Shown here: piece by piece, positions 37,798 through 51,700 of the stretch
How positions within the stretch are numbered: position 1 is the stretch's first letter
Layout: each line of letters opens with the position of its first letter
NCBI GenBank assembly: GCA_013396995.1
Contig: VWZP01010904.1
Coordinates: 4,273,204-4,337,203 of the forward strand
Direction of reading: 5' to 3'
Source: Dicaeum eximium
Lineage: Eukaryota > Chordata > Aves > Passeriformes > Dicaeidae
Length of the DNA stretch: 64,000 nucleotides
Made by a program: the position numbers and the translations under genes
The notes under the pieces: generated by a model
Database searches by the model: none
The model's input: only the letters and a program-made list of their open reading frames with translations
What the model was told of the DNA's origin: nothing

Positions 37798-38732
37798 CTT
37801 TATAGCTGCACCTGCTTCAGTTGGACTTTGGTTTATTCCCTGACTTTGTTCTGCACTGTGCATACTTGCATATACCTTCTCTCTCTTCCTGAGTGTAGTC
37901 TTGTTCTGTGCCAAAGCGGGAGATGAAAACTTTGTGGTCTAACAATGAATAGAGGTAATAAATATTGCAAAGTTCTCTCTTGTGTAAGCATATGATAGCT
38001 ACATTACGGATGCACATTGGTTCTTGATTTTGTTATTGGAGTAGTTTTTTAAACTGAAATATAAGCCCTTCTTACTGTAAAAAGCAACCATTATATGACT
38101 AGCTTGTTGTAGAAGAACAAAAAAGCAACTTTTGTTTTAGTTTCAGGCTCCAACTGAATGTTTCATTTGCCAGTGTTTAAAATGTATTATTGTGGAGGAG
38201 AATAAGAGTGTTAGTGTTTGCTTTCTCCCAGGTTTTCAATATGAAATAAATTTTTTGATCTAGTGATAAAAAATGTTAGAATATTTAATCACTAGTATTT
38301 CCAACTCAGTACAGAAAACTACCATGCAGTGTAATAATATAAAAAAAATTGCTATGAATATATCTTTAAAAATACATTTTTGCAATACTATTATAAGTCT
38401 GGTTCTGTATTGTGCTGTGTCTTAATTAGGATCCCTTTTTATAAGGGGTGATAAAATAAAACAGCCTTTTAAATGAATTATTGACAAATCATAGGCTTTA
38501 TTTTTAAAGGTTGATTGCAAATAAACGTACTGGTTATGCACCTTGGATTCTGGAAGAATAGGTTAGTTGTTTTGTTGCTTTTCATGTAACTTTTTGCTTT
38601 CAAAACACAGCAGGTGTTTGAAGACTCCCTTCTACTGTGCAAGCTTCTGCCTTTAACCAAAGATAACTAAATTGTCTAATTTAGTTTTGGTTATTTGTAC
38701 AATAAAGATGATTTAATTTTGTAGCGAAAGTT

Positions 38733-38749
38733 AATTGTCTAAGACAATT
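38733..38749. repeat. perfect short inverted repeat
   Basis: aattgtct and its exact reverse complement agacaatt are separated by one A. A third partial copy (aattgtcta) lies about 65 bp upstream. No function is assigned. Confidence 0.9.
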
Positions 38750-41700
38750 TAGTTTAAAAGGTTTACTGTACTGCCTTTCCAAAAGCATATGAAATTGCAC
38801 ACGTGTGTGTTTATATATATAAAGTAGGAATTTCTGTGCAAGATTGTGAATATTTTTACGCTTGGATCATTGGAATTTTCATTGGCTATTCATAAAGTGA
38901 AGCATTTTCTATTCAGTTACATTTTGGTTGTGGAGAACTTAAGTGCTGCAAATAACTCTACAATAGTTTTTCTCCTTTTTTCTATTCATGTGTGTAAGAG
39001 CTGTCAGACTGAATAATTTATAATGTATGTGGACCTTGTCTTCTATAAATTGGTGTCTTCTGTTTCAGTTTTATTAGTTGAGAAACAGGAGATGGTGCAC
39101 AACTGTTCTTCTTTATTACTGAAGTACAATCCAAACAGGAAAAAAATGAGCATGATTAGAAAATGCTTGAAATACACTTGTTTCTTGTACTTCTTGAGCT
39201 GTAGTTCCTTTTGAAAAATTGGGTGAATGCACTCGAACTGCATGACTGTGAATATTTGCATTCTATTATTTACTTAATTTCAGTTAATCAATCTCATTCT
39301 CGGGAACAACGCTTTGGATGTGAAGTCATTAATGCAGTGTTGGTGTTATGGAATTCAAATAAAATATGACTTCAGGAATACCGAAGTATAGAGTGCCAGT
39401 TGTGTTTTGATAGGTTACTTAACCTAGGATTATGATTTTGAGAATGATCATTTAACACAGTTCTAACAAAACAGCAGTTACACACAGCATGGTGCTACTT
39501 TCTTTGAGTTCTTGATCTGATTCTTCCTTCTGTTCTTCACGTTCAGTGTATGTTCTTAAGGAATGTACAATGTGAATTCACGTCCCCTGGCTGATGGTAA
39601 TTCTTTTAGGTGAACCAGATTCTCAGAGTGAATTTTAGAATTAAAACAGCCCACATTGTTTAAATCCTCAGTGCAGATACTGACCCTTCCTAGAGACAGA
39701 ACTTAAGTGTGCACCTGTGAAGGTGGCCAAAAATTTAGGATTAATTGCCGTTGGTTTTTTAGTTCAATTTTTTTTCAGGTTTAAAAACCCCTTGCTCCCC
39801 CTTACACTGAAATACCATATACTAGAGTACAAACAACCCTAAAGTCTTTCTTAAAATGAAAATTTTAGTAGTGAGATAATGAAAAGAACTATAGACTGCA
39901 TATATCTTCTACTCCTCAGATTTTTCTCTCAATTTTGGGTACATATTACCAAAGAGGTGAGCAGTCATCTATTTTAAATTCTCTGATGCCAGTTAAAAAA
40001 ACAGATATGTTTGTTTTTGCAAAACCATACTTAGTATATAATAAATGAATCAAATCAACTCTTTTAAATGATGTGTGCTGTGGTATATTATGAAGTATTA
40101 TTTTATACTGTGAAAGTATATTATAAATACAGTGTGCATAATCAAAAGGCACATTCACTCCTTTGTATAACAGTGGGAAATAGAAAAATATACCAAAATT
40201 ACTAGATAATATAATAATTCTAATTATATTTTTTTCTATGTATTCTGTATAAGATAAAATGACTAGATTGCTGTTAATTTTTTTGTGAATAAAATTAATT
40301 CTAATAAAAAATAAGACCATCAATCCCTTGTAAAATGATGGAACGGATATATAACCTTACAACATGTAGAAGGAAATCCTTTTTGTGGCTGTGTGTAGAA
40401 GAGAGAAATGTCAGGGAAGAAGTTGAAAATAACTGTATTATTGCCATAGAATATATAAATATATTGTTTTATGGCATTCTAGCTTGTTTATTGGAGCAAC
40501 AGATGTAATTTCTCTACAGAGATATTTTTCCTGTTATCTGCTAGATCACGTTAATTGTATTTGGAATAAATAAATTAATACCCAAATGTTTTAATTCCTC
40601 TTTGCCAAATGGAGTAGATGTAGTAGAGTGGTGCTTGCATGTTAAAATGCATATTTTGCATGCACTGAAAGATTTGCATTCCTTGGTAGTTTCATCTTAA
40701 ATTTATATCCACATCAATGTTGAAGAAAATATGCGAGAAAAATGGTGCAAACCCAGACACTTACTGCTGTCTTTCCTGACTCTCTTGTCAATAAAGTAAG
40801 CCAAACTACTATATTAAATTGAATCTGAAACCAGTTTAAATATTTTTGTTTTCTTAAAAATACTTGTATTATTTCTGTAATGAGTAACCGCTTCTGACAT
40901 AGCACATCAATTTCATGCATTTAGTAGAATACTTGACCCTGGATAGTGTGCCATAGACATCCGTCTTAATCAACTTCATCTGCATTTTAGAATAGATTCT
41001 AAATTTTCTAGAGAAGAAGTCTAGATATGAGCATTTTGGCATTAATCTAGAGTACTACTTATTTTCAGTGTGTTTAGAAGAATTAAGGTAAAGGGTGAGG
41101 AAAATGAATGGAACTTATGATCTTAGCAATATTTTTCTTTTTAACTGAATATAGAGAAGGCACTGGTCATAATAGTGAGCTGTTACTATATACCTTAAAT
41201 GTATACATTATATATCCACTCATACCTAACCTAAATTATTACCTATGTATCATCATACCTACAATGAAAATGTGCATGTTATTTTATGCTTTTAAGGAGG
41301 CCTTTGTCTTTCTTGTCAGCAAATTTCTTGTCCAAAAGCTGCTCCTGGAAGAAATTTCCAGCCTTAGAATTTGATCCATTCCTTTAAATACGACAATCTG
41401 TTTTGATTTTACGTACATGCTTTGCTAAAAAATAAGTAGTCAAAGAATTTTATATTTTCTTGATATACAAATTATGATTTTTATGAATATTTTCCTTGTC
41501 TCATGACCAGCTCAATTTGTAATGGTTTTAATTTTTTTTTTACTTAATGGCTGGACAGTTTCCATCTCTTGCAAAGTTTTGAAATTTGAAGAAACATCTA
41601 ATGAAGTTACTGATTGCATATTTGAAAAGAAGATTAACAGAATCAAAATATGCACAAATATATGTGTAAAATATTTGTGATTGACTTCTGAAAAATATTT

Positions 41701-43949
41701 TCTGCTTTTTAATTCTGATTGTTTTCATGAAGACTGTTTCGATGTTTAGACTGTAAAATGCAGTCTGTGCTTTCATTTGTAAGTCTAGTTGGAACGTAAC
41801 TAGTACTGAGAAGAAAATTCCTGTTGTAACACTACAGCTCTTAAATTTTTCACCTTAAAGGTTCAACTGTTCATGTAGTAATCAATAAGTATACAGTGCT
41901 TTTCTTCATTAATCAGAAAACTTAAACTTTGAAACAGTAAAATTGCTGTCTTCTGCTTTTCTGCAAAATTGTATTAAACTTATTTTGAACAACCACTTTA
42001 TTTTTTGTGCCTATATATTGCAAAACTAAACTAAAATCGAAAGCACTTCAACCAAATCAAAGGCTCCAAAGCAAATAATTAAAAGTCTATGAGATTTTTA
42101 GTATAAATATTCTTTAGGATATGTTTAGTGTTTAATTGTTACATAAGAATCAAGATTGCAGGTACAAATCTAAAAGTTGTTCTGATTTCTATTTCCCAGT
42201 TTTGTCAAGGATATATTGTAGGACTTCTGCTATTAAAGGATCATCTTTCATTGTGAAATGTGATTTTACCTTGAAGTCCTCCCATGGCAGCTCTGTTTTA
42301 ATTTCTCTTCATTACCTTTGGTATAAATCTTCTATAACACTTTATTTTAGTGGATGAACGATTATTAAGATGAAAAAAATTCAAATGCCTTTGGTGGCGT
42401 TTATCTAAATCAAGAATGCATTGGACATTAAAGAAGTGTGTATCTCTAGCAAGGATATTAGAAACAAAGGTGACATTTTTTTTCCCTAACAACTGAACAC
42501 AGCATTAGGGTTTTCCTGGTATTCGCTAGTTTTCAAAATGAGCTGCAAAGCATATTAGTCCATACATTCCTAAAATCCTTAGCTCTTTTAGAAATGAGGG
42601 AACTAGTTCAAATCAGATATGCTTGTGAAAGAAAAGCCAGCATATGAGGTCTTATAGTCATTACATAGGCAAAAAAAGCAGATACTTCAGTTTCAGAAAT
42701 CTGCAGAGCAGTGACGTGGCATTCCATTCAATTTTTTACCAGATATCACAGACTGGAAATGTGAGCTTTGGCTGATACTGCTGGGAAGGAGAGTGCGTCA
42801 GGCAGCTGTAATTCCCATCCTGTAAAGGTACTGATACTTAAAGTCTCTGTAGTCCAAATTGGTACACAAAAATACTACAATGTTGAATTTGGACCTTAGA
42901 TATATTTTTCAAATTTCTGCCAACTATTCTTAGGTGTTCTGTGGATACATTTGCAATTTTTTACTCTTTAGGTAAGAGTAAGGAGAACTTGTTCCTTACT
43001 TTGGAGTTGTTAGCAGGTTGCTTCCTGAAACACTGTCTGTGGAATGCAGTTCTAGTATTTTTGTAGTGTTTCACTAGAAAAATAGGTTTCTGAAGTCAAC
43101 GGCATCCAATTGTTTTAAACCATGTCAAAATTTTGTTACATGGACTTGTTACTTTGGTTGCTCTAAAATCAGGTTTTGGAGCATTTTGAGTCTTATTAAA
43201 TCTTTAAAAAAAAATCTGGTTGTAGTGTGATTCTTAAAAGTGTGGTGTTTTTGAAAGGTATTTCAGCGCAGGGTGAGCTGCAGACAGTTGTTCCAGTGCA
43301 TTCGTTGACTGTATCTTATACCAGCATCAGGTTTGTCTGCACTACAAAAACTAAATTCATTTGTGGAATAAGGTTTTTTTTTGGTGGTATGTCCTTAAGG
43401 AATCATAAAGCCTAGAGAGTAACTGACATTAACGTGACTCCATGTACTGTAAAACCCATTCCGTTTTATATATTTTCAGGGAGTGTGGAGTGGCACAGGA
43501 AGGAAATGCCATATCGCTGGAAAGTTGCTCTAATTCAGCACAGGATTCTTGTGAGAAATTACTTCTAATATTACATCATCCTATTCTGTTTTCACAGTTT
43601 ACAGTCTAATTTCTTCATTTTTTTATGCCACTTTTGTTCATATCAGTAACCACATTAAAATACATTTAGCAGATTAAATAGGCTTTCATGGGTGTTAGTG
43701 CACATCTGATAGTGTGATAGTTTAGTACTATATATTTTGTCATATTGCGTTATATGAAGGCTTATGGGTTTGTTAATAAAATAATTTTTCCTTTTTAATA
43801 AGGCCTGCTGTTTTATAATGCTACATTTCACTGGCTAACATGAGATTCAACAATTAAAAATAAGTCTCAGCTGCTTCCACTCTAATTAATATTTCTGACA
43901 ATAATATAAGCAGCACATTAGAAGGGGGAAAACTCTGTTTTGCCCTTGC

Positions 43950-44036
43950 GAAAACAGAAATCAAAACCAAAAAGACCCAAAACAAAGAAACAAATTAAAA
44001 AAAAAAAAAAAACAAGAAAAGGAAAGAAAAAAAGGA
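43950..44036 (+). repeat. A-rich low-complexity tract
   Basis: CAAAA-type words are followed by a run of 16 A and then purine-only AAGG words. It lies just before the C-rich segment that starts near 44.76 kb. Confidence 0.9.
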
Positions 44037-44759
44037 ATTGGATATTTATTTCAATTATATAACAAGATTTTAAATTTTTGATTTTCTTTTGCTTGAGCTT
44101 GCTACCTTTCTCTAATTTATTACTATTTTTTAAATACTGTAGCTTGAAGGAAAGTGCTTTCCTTTTTTCTCTACTCTGTCATGTCAAAGACCCCCAAAAA
44201 TTTTTTTAAATTTTAGTTTTGTAGATACTGACTTAAGGTCAGGACTGACACTAACAAAATTCATATTATCAGGTATAGTAGCAATCTCATTCTGTAAAAC
44301 TATCCAAAGTGTGAAAAGATTATTAAGATTAGATTTTCATCATATATTTAGAAAAAATATGTAACAAAAAGATTATCTTTTAATTAAGGAACTGTTTTAT
44401 ACTCCTGGATTTGGAGTATTTTTTTAGATAGTTAGCATTTGTAGATGATTCATTAATTAAAAGGAGCAGGAAGAAATGTGGCTGGCTTTATAAACTTCTA
44501 CTGAACTCTGCCAAATCATAAATGCAATGTCAGATGGAAGATATCAGTGCATTTTTTTTTCTCCTATCTGTAATCCCCAGAAATAGAGTATTTTGTGTTT
44601 GGCAAGCATAAGCCTGTGTTTTTTCTGCATTTTTAATGCATTTTGTATGAAGTAATTCCATATACCCAGTTGGATATATGGTATATACCAGTATTGAGTT
44701 AGTTGTATCTTCCTTTTCTTTGAAACTCATTCATTCCAGATTTTGTTCTATTAGTTAGT

Positions 44760-45760
44760 GATTTCCTCTTGTTAAAATTGTATGACTCTACTATTTTGCT
44801 CCCTTTATCTGTTCTTCCTGAACTACATATGTACACAATTTTTTCACGCTCATTTCAATTACTGAGTACGGCTCTGTAGTCATGATCAACTACAAGAAAC
44901 TGTCGTCCATTTGTGACTTTGTCTTCATATACCTCATCATTTGGTAGGTTGCCTGCCGTCATCTCACTTTAATCTGTGTGCCAGAGATTTGCTTCCTAAT
45001 ATTCTTCATTGATATACATGATCTTACACACAGATTTGGTCAGGAGTGTATTTTTTGTTTCTCGCGATGATGCACATATCTAGTGTTCCTGTCTGTGATT
45101 CCTAGAACATCTTGTCTTGACTGTGGTTATCCTATAGATACTCCACTTAGAATTTCAATAAGTAATTTGAAAACTGATCCCAGTCCTCTTCACAGACCCT
45201 TCCTTCTTACTCATTTTTGGTTACTGTGGACAACATACCCTTTCTTTTCAAGACTATAATTTGTCTGTCAAATTGCACAGCCAATCTATGACATTTCAGA
45301 TTGCATGCATCTAAACTTTGCTCTTTGTTTATAAAAATCTTCAAATGCTTGTTCTTCTTTACAGGTTACCAAAGTCTTATCTAGGTCCTTAACTTCCATT
45401 TCTTCAAAAAGCCACTTTCATAGTCATTTGTCTAAAAACTTTCTCTGATCACACCACTTGAATTTAATTGCCTTCTAACTCTCTATCTTGTCAAATGCAA
45501 AATGTTGTCCCTGCTCATCAGTTTTCTACACTTGAATTCCTTTTCCTAGAAGGAATTTTACCACGTTGAACTCACACCTTTTGTTAATGATTATAATTTC
45601 CCCAAATTATGTGTGATCCCTTGCATGAAGAAAGCCTTCTTAAAAACATTTGAGCTTTTGTATTCCTTTCCAGTCCTTTTCATAGCATCTGTCTTGATTG
45701 TCAAGTTATAAATGCCAAAGATTATACCTGGACATATGCTGTACCTTATGGATTATGAAT
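44760..45760. other. segment with reversed strand bias (C over G)
   Basis: About 1 kb where the plus strand is clearly pyrimidine-rich in C as well as T. A hand count of 45181-45240 gives C 20, G 7, T 21, A 12, unlike the G over C bias of most of the first 44 kb. Read on the minus strand it is rich in GA and AAG words. No long open frame. It may be an ancient transposable element in minus orientation, too decayed for me to name. Confidence 0.35.
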
Positions 45761-48700
45761 TAATACCATTTCCCTTTCCTGATTTTTAAGGAGTAATAAC
45801 AAAAACATAAGAACAAAAGGAGATTGAAGTATCTGAATAGTTTCTGTCATTATGTATATGTGTTCACTTTTGCTTTAAACACTGATACTTTTCTCTTACT
45901 GCTTTAAACACTTTCTTCCATCTCTTTTTCTTCTAGAGCATAGGTCAACATGTTTCCATTAGTATCTGCTGCCACGATGTTCAGTGGTGAGGAAAGTAAG
46001 AGGGAAGAGGAAAGAATCTTGATATGAATATCAGCAGCTATTTATAAAATCAACATTAAGCTAGAAGTTCTTAAATTCACCAGTAAAACTGAAAGATGAT
46101 GTTATTAATGCAAAAAATAGGTTTTTTTACCATTTGCAGAATTTTTTCCTGTTGGTCTAATTGTGTAGATTTAATAAGGATTACTGGATGTATGTAAATT
46201 AAATATTGTTATATTGTGCTTGTATAATAGAATGTTCAAGTGTGCAGGAAGCACACTATGTGTTATATTACTTTTCCAAGGTGCTGCTGATGGTGTACAA
46301 GAAGTATGTTACTCTTCTGAAAGCTATGCTACGTGGACTTTGAATTTTGTGCATTAATAACTGCCATGTAAATAAATTATGAAAATACCTGTTCAGCACA
46401 TAACATTAGATACTTAATCTTCTTCTCTATAATAGATGAAAATTCTCACATTCAAATGTTTTGGTTTTCATTTGTTTAATGTATTAGTCATAATAATGAA
46501 GGCATTTTCTACTTTTGTTAGTAAAATACTCAGGTTTAGTGCAGAAACAAATCTATAGCTGAATATCAGGTATGTACATATAGTTTCTGTTTTGAATTTT
46601 CATAGATTACAGTTTAGTTTGCAAGGTCATGATATATACAATATATTTCTAGAAATGTAGAAACTTGAAGTTTTCATATTGCTGAAGTGTTTCAGTATAT
46701 AGTAACCTCTTTTTCCTTCTGCTGTGTGGCTTATAATAGTTATTTTATACTGATTTAATGTCTTCCTTGAGAATACTTTCAAGGACATCTTTGATTAGAT
46801 TGATCAGACTTAATGAATATGTATATGTATTGGACTAAATTGTAGGTTGCATTTAAAAATAAACTGTCCTGTGTGTATCACATTATAGTAGATTGCAATG
46901 AAAGAGTAGGGCCATCTATTCTAAATGTGAGATCAAGTAACTTTATCTTGTCTGTTTAAAAATTATGTAAATATCAACCCTAAAGTTCAGAATTTTATGA
47001 ATTCTGAAATTTAAAATTAACCTCTTCTATGTACAAAGTTTTTAAATTACGTTTTTTTTTTCTAATTAGAAGAAAGAGGCCTGGACATTAGGGGACAGAT
47101 GCTTTTAATATGAATTAAATAAAATGTGTCTGCTCTATAAGCTTGTTGCTAGTTGATAGCAATTAGCACCTTCCTTGAAATTAGACGAAGGTACACTTGG
47201 AAATGTCTTAGTGTAAATATTCTGTCTTTAGAATACTACTTAAGGTAGTATCTTATTATCTTAAGAACTATTCTAACAGTCTATCTGGTATGATGCAGTG
47301 TAGGATGATAATCATATGTGTTTAACTGACAATCACTGTAGTTTAACTGAAAGAGCTCTTCTTCCTTTCGAATGCCTTTGTTCATCCCACTTGAAAATAT
47401 TTGAAGTACTACAGGAGCGCCATCCTGACAGGTGGCATTGTGAAATTACTTTATCAGGTTTCAATAGAGGCTCTGTTTTTTGAAGCTGGCTTTCTACCTG
47501 TCATTCCTGAAAGCCAAGTGTGACTTTAAAGACTCAATCATCCAAAAGAAAAAAAAAAATCCTTGCCAAATTTATGCTCATATGCAAATTATCAATTAAT
47601 ATAGAAGGTACTTATTTTTAAACTAATTATACTCTGAACAATATTTCTTTGATAAGGCTTTCAGTAAGGCTGAATTTGTTGATATTTATTGAGCAAGTCT
47701 CTTCAGGATGACCAGGCGAGGACGGTTTCTCAGCTTGCTGTTAATTCAGGACTGACAGAAATAAGAGACAGCAAAAATTCTATTTATTAAATCACTTGCT
47801 AAAGATCCAGAGCACAGAAATAATACTTGCTATGTGGACATGAAGATTTTACTCCACTGGGAAGTCTCACTGTGGCTATAGTTCAAGCAGGCATTAAAAC
47901 TTAAAATGGAAAATTAAGAGGTCAGTTGATCAAGAACAGTTCCATAGTTGTGAAATGCTGTAATACATAAAAATTGTAAAAATTTTGTATTGATAAATCC
48001 TCCTAGTAGTTTATTATTATTTAATTAAATAAAACCTTATGTAATTACTTTTACTTATGGCATTTTAAGTGATTGCCATTTTTGAAGTTACCTTCATTTC
48101 TGTTTCTGATTGCTACAAAATCGATAATGTAAACAGATTCAGAATGCTTCACCCAAATATTAGTGAACTGAGATTTTTACAGTAACCATTTGTGAAGTAA
48201 CAAAATAGTTAATAATCTTTTTTTATTTACTTGATCATACCCTCCAATATTGCATAACAAAAAATTAAAACAGTTACATAGAATTGTATTTATTGTATAA
48301 AATTCACATCCAAGTGCTTGTTTTGTCAGACTTTTAACAGAAGTGAACATGTTTAGATTATGGAGTTTATAGGTTTTTTACTGTAGGTAAATTGGTTGAT
48401 GCATCAGGACCATAAAGAATGAACCAAGAAATGTAGGGAGGTGTGTGTGAGAAGACAGAAATTAATCTGCAGATAAGAATGTTAACCATAGGAAAATGCT
48501 TTTGAAGTAGTTGGCAACATAAGGTTTATTGTTTTCAGCAAATAATTTAAATCTAAAATAAACTGCCTGATGACAAAGGTAAATGATTGTTAATATAAAC
48601 CAGACTAATGTTTTAATTGTTTTGTAACACTGAATGGATGTATTTTGTCTAGATGACAGAATCTAACTGAATCTTTGATAACAAAGGGTTCATAAAGTAT

Positions 48701-51700
48701 TAGATACAGAAAATAAATGATCTACTAACTTTTTATGAAGCATCATATATTATCTCAAAGATTTGTTTTAACTAGGAATTCCACTAGGAATAGGTATTTC
48801 CATGCGAAATTCTATAAAATTCTGTCAGTTTAAAATGAAAATGTTGGTTTTCAGTGTTCTTTACTTGATTTAATTTTTTTGCTTTCTTTTTGGGTATTTT
48901 GTTAAATTAGTAGCTATAAATAGAATAGAATATTTTAAGTGCTGTTATAAGCAATGTTTTTACACAATTTTGTGCAGACTTTTTTTTCTTATGATATTCA
49001 GAATTGCTTTCAAAGGCCGTGCACTTGATATACATATTTTTGAAAAACTAATTCTTATGTGTAAATTACTGTCATTTATGGATTTCATATGAGCATATAT
49101 TTACTGTAACTCTTTTAAAGACCATTGCTTTTACATTCACATGTTTAACTTTGTAGTTATTAATCTGGATATTTAATACATTTGCTTTTAGGTAACTTCA
49201 AGCATCTTGTGTTTTGTGTAGTCATATTTGTGCAAGTGTAGTTATGTTTGCCTGTCTGCTAATGTAACACCGACTTTTTAAAATTCTCCTTGTTTCACTG
49301 GCAATTGTATCCTCTTTTGTTTTATTGATATATTAAACTTATTTATATTTTAAGGCACAGTCACACAGGTAGAACTTCATTCAAAGTCAGGGTAGCTTAA
49401 AAAGTTCTTGCTAGCCAAATGAAAAGAGAGAATTTGTCTGACCTGTGTAAGTGGAATATCACTCAGGTCCTCTGCATTCATACTTGACATTCTCTGTCAT
49501 CTGTTACAGAGATGTATCTTGTTTCCTCAATTCTATCTTCTTGTGTAATGACTTAGAAGACATAATGTCTGTCCTGATCAGTTTTGCAATGACCTTGTTC
49601 TGATTAATGAAATCTGATGTTCGGAATAATTATCCCTTAAATTGCACTTCATGTGTTGAGTTATGTTTTTAAGACGAGGTCTGACAATGTGTAAAATAAA
49701 AATTGTATTTCAATAATGGCTTACTCAGGCTGTATAATGATTTCTGCTTTCCCTAAGGAAGAAACCTCAGTATTCATGAAGGACCATACCATGTGTTGAA
49801 CTTGAATATCTGTATTTATTGCATATGTGGCAGTAAAGGTGAATACATAAGCAGATTGCGTTGTGCTGAAATCTGATTAAAGTCCTCAGCATCAGCATGA
49901 GTTTTTGAAGGTTTTCCCCTCCATAAAAATTCCCATTACTAATCAATTTGTGATAAAGTGAAATGTATACAAAGGTGACAGAAACTCTACTACTTAGTAA
50001 TGAGTGCTTGCAAAAGAACCACAATCCCCTTTAATGCATTCTTCAACCTTTCTCCATGAAACTTCCTGTATTAAAGAGAAGATGAATCAGTCTGTTTCCT
50101 CTGGCTTCATGATTTTGCAGATATTTGATGTTTAGCGCAAGTAATTTCCAGATTTGGAGAAGTGTAAGCTTACATTATTCTTGTATTATTCTTCTTGTAT
50201 TAGAAGCCAGCCTATAGCTTTCACTGTGGCTTCTAAATTTTTTCCATTTGCAGTGCTTCATTTGGAGGCAAAGGGAGGCACCACAGTTGAATACAGTTGC
50301 CACATACAAACACATATTTGTGTCATCATACGTCATCTCACTCCCTTTTCTGGTTTATATTCCTTTCTTAGAAACGATTAACATTTGATTTTCTCTTTGG
50401 CTGTTAAAACTGAGTCAACTTTTTTTATATCATAGTCCAAAATTTCGCACTTGAATGGGTGAAACAATGGACAGTTCTGAGTCTGTTATTTTTCTGTGTG
50501 AAATTAGAATTGTTTTCTCTCTTTTGTAAATCACATTTGTGTACATGGAATGACATTTGCTATTCTTTTACACAGTCGCTTCATTCTGAGACCCTTCTGT
50601 GGTTCTTCACTGTGACATATATCTTCATTGCTTAACAGCCATCATCACATTGGCTGAATCTTCAGTACTGATATCTGCTCCCATTTTCCAGATTTTTGAC
50701 TACATATGCCTATAACACTATACATGATCTCTCTCTGTTGTGAGAATGGATAGTTTAGCTTTTTCCTCTCTAATTCATTAATTCTCCCATCCAATGGCTT
50801 TTCTTCTTATTCTGTAGCAGTTCTGTTTCCAAATAAGCTTTTGGAAAGGACATTTTTGAAAACTGTTTAGAAAGGAGATAGTAATTACCATCACATCACT
50901 GAACCTTCAAATTTTAGGAAATATTTTAGAACATATAGATAATAATTTAGAACATATATATTCAGAACTGTATGACATATTCTTCATATATCTGCACTGT
51001 GGAGCAGCTTTGTCTTCTAATCTGTGTTACTACTACGAAATCTGTAGTCAGAAATGGTTCATGTTTTGGTATATCTTGCATGATTCTTACCTTGTTACCA
51101 CTACAGTGCAGATTCCATTCAAATATGACAAAATTCCTTCAAAGTTTTTACAGAGTAATCTTGCTGTCTTTTCCCAGAATAATTTCAATAAGTTTTGTAT
51201 TTCTTTTTATGATCTCATCTTTCCTGGTAATTATTCTACAAAAGCTACTTGAGAGAATCTAGAAAATATAGTTCTGTATAGTTTCAAAGTAAACTTCCCT
51301 TAAAAAGTTTAGTTTTTTATCTAATATATAATAAAATTATATATATATATATATTATATTATATATATTATATCATAAAACCTGTAAAATTAAACATTTC
51401 TTTTGTGCATAAGGGTAAATACTCTTTTTATAGTATATGGCTAATATAATAACCTTTTAAAATACCTTTTTCCAGCAAGGCAGTTATTGTTATTTTACTG
51501 TTTGAGTATAATTTTTACTGATTTTTTATCCTTTTTTTAAAAGCAATATGATTTATTTACGAACTCTAATACTAATTATAATGCTAATTAGAAAACTTGT
51601 TTGGCTTATAGTCCTAATTATTTTTATACCTTTTTATTGTGTTATTGTAGCTGTAGCTTGTTGAAACTTGTCTCTGGACTCTTCTAAGTATTAAGGCTTT

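Larger units (their letters stand above)
29973..44759 (+). other. non-coding AT-rich DNA
   Basis: Mostly unremarkable T- and G-biased sequence. It includes the possible terminal exon at 30619-30756, an odd block at 33110-33365, A-rich tracts near 36.3, 37.4 and 44.0 kb and small tandem repeats listed separately. The long open frames at 34334-34747 (plus, 137 codons) and 39946-40323 (minus, 125 codons) show no domain, and their amino acids follow base composition. I regard them as chance. Confidence 0.6.

Noticed and set aside
39946..40323. 125-codon minus-strand frame
   Set aside because: The peptide is dominated by I, F, K and N from AT-rich DNA. No motif or initiation context.
42743..42827. 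85-nt segment between a good acceptor and AAG|gtactg
   Set aside because: Two frames contain early stops and the third ends in TAA just before the donor. A non-coding or poison exon is possible, but nothing supports it beyond the splice sites.
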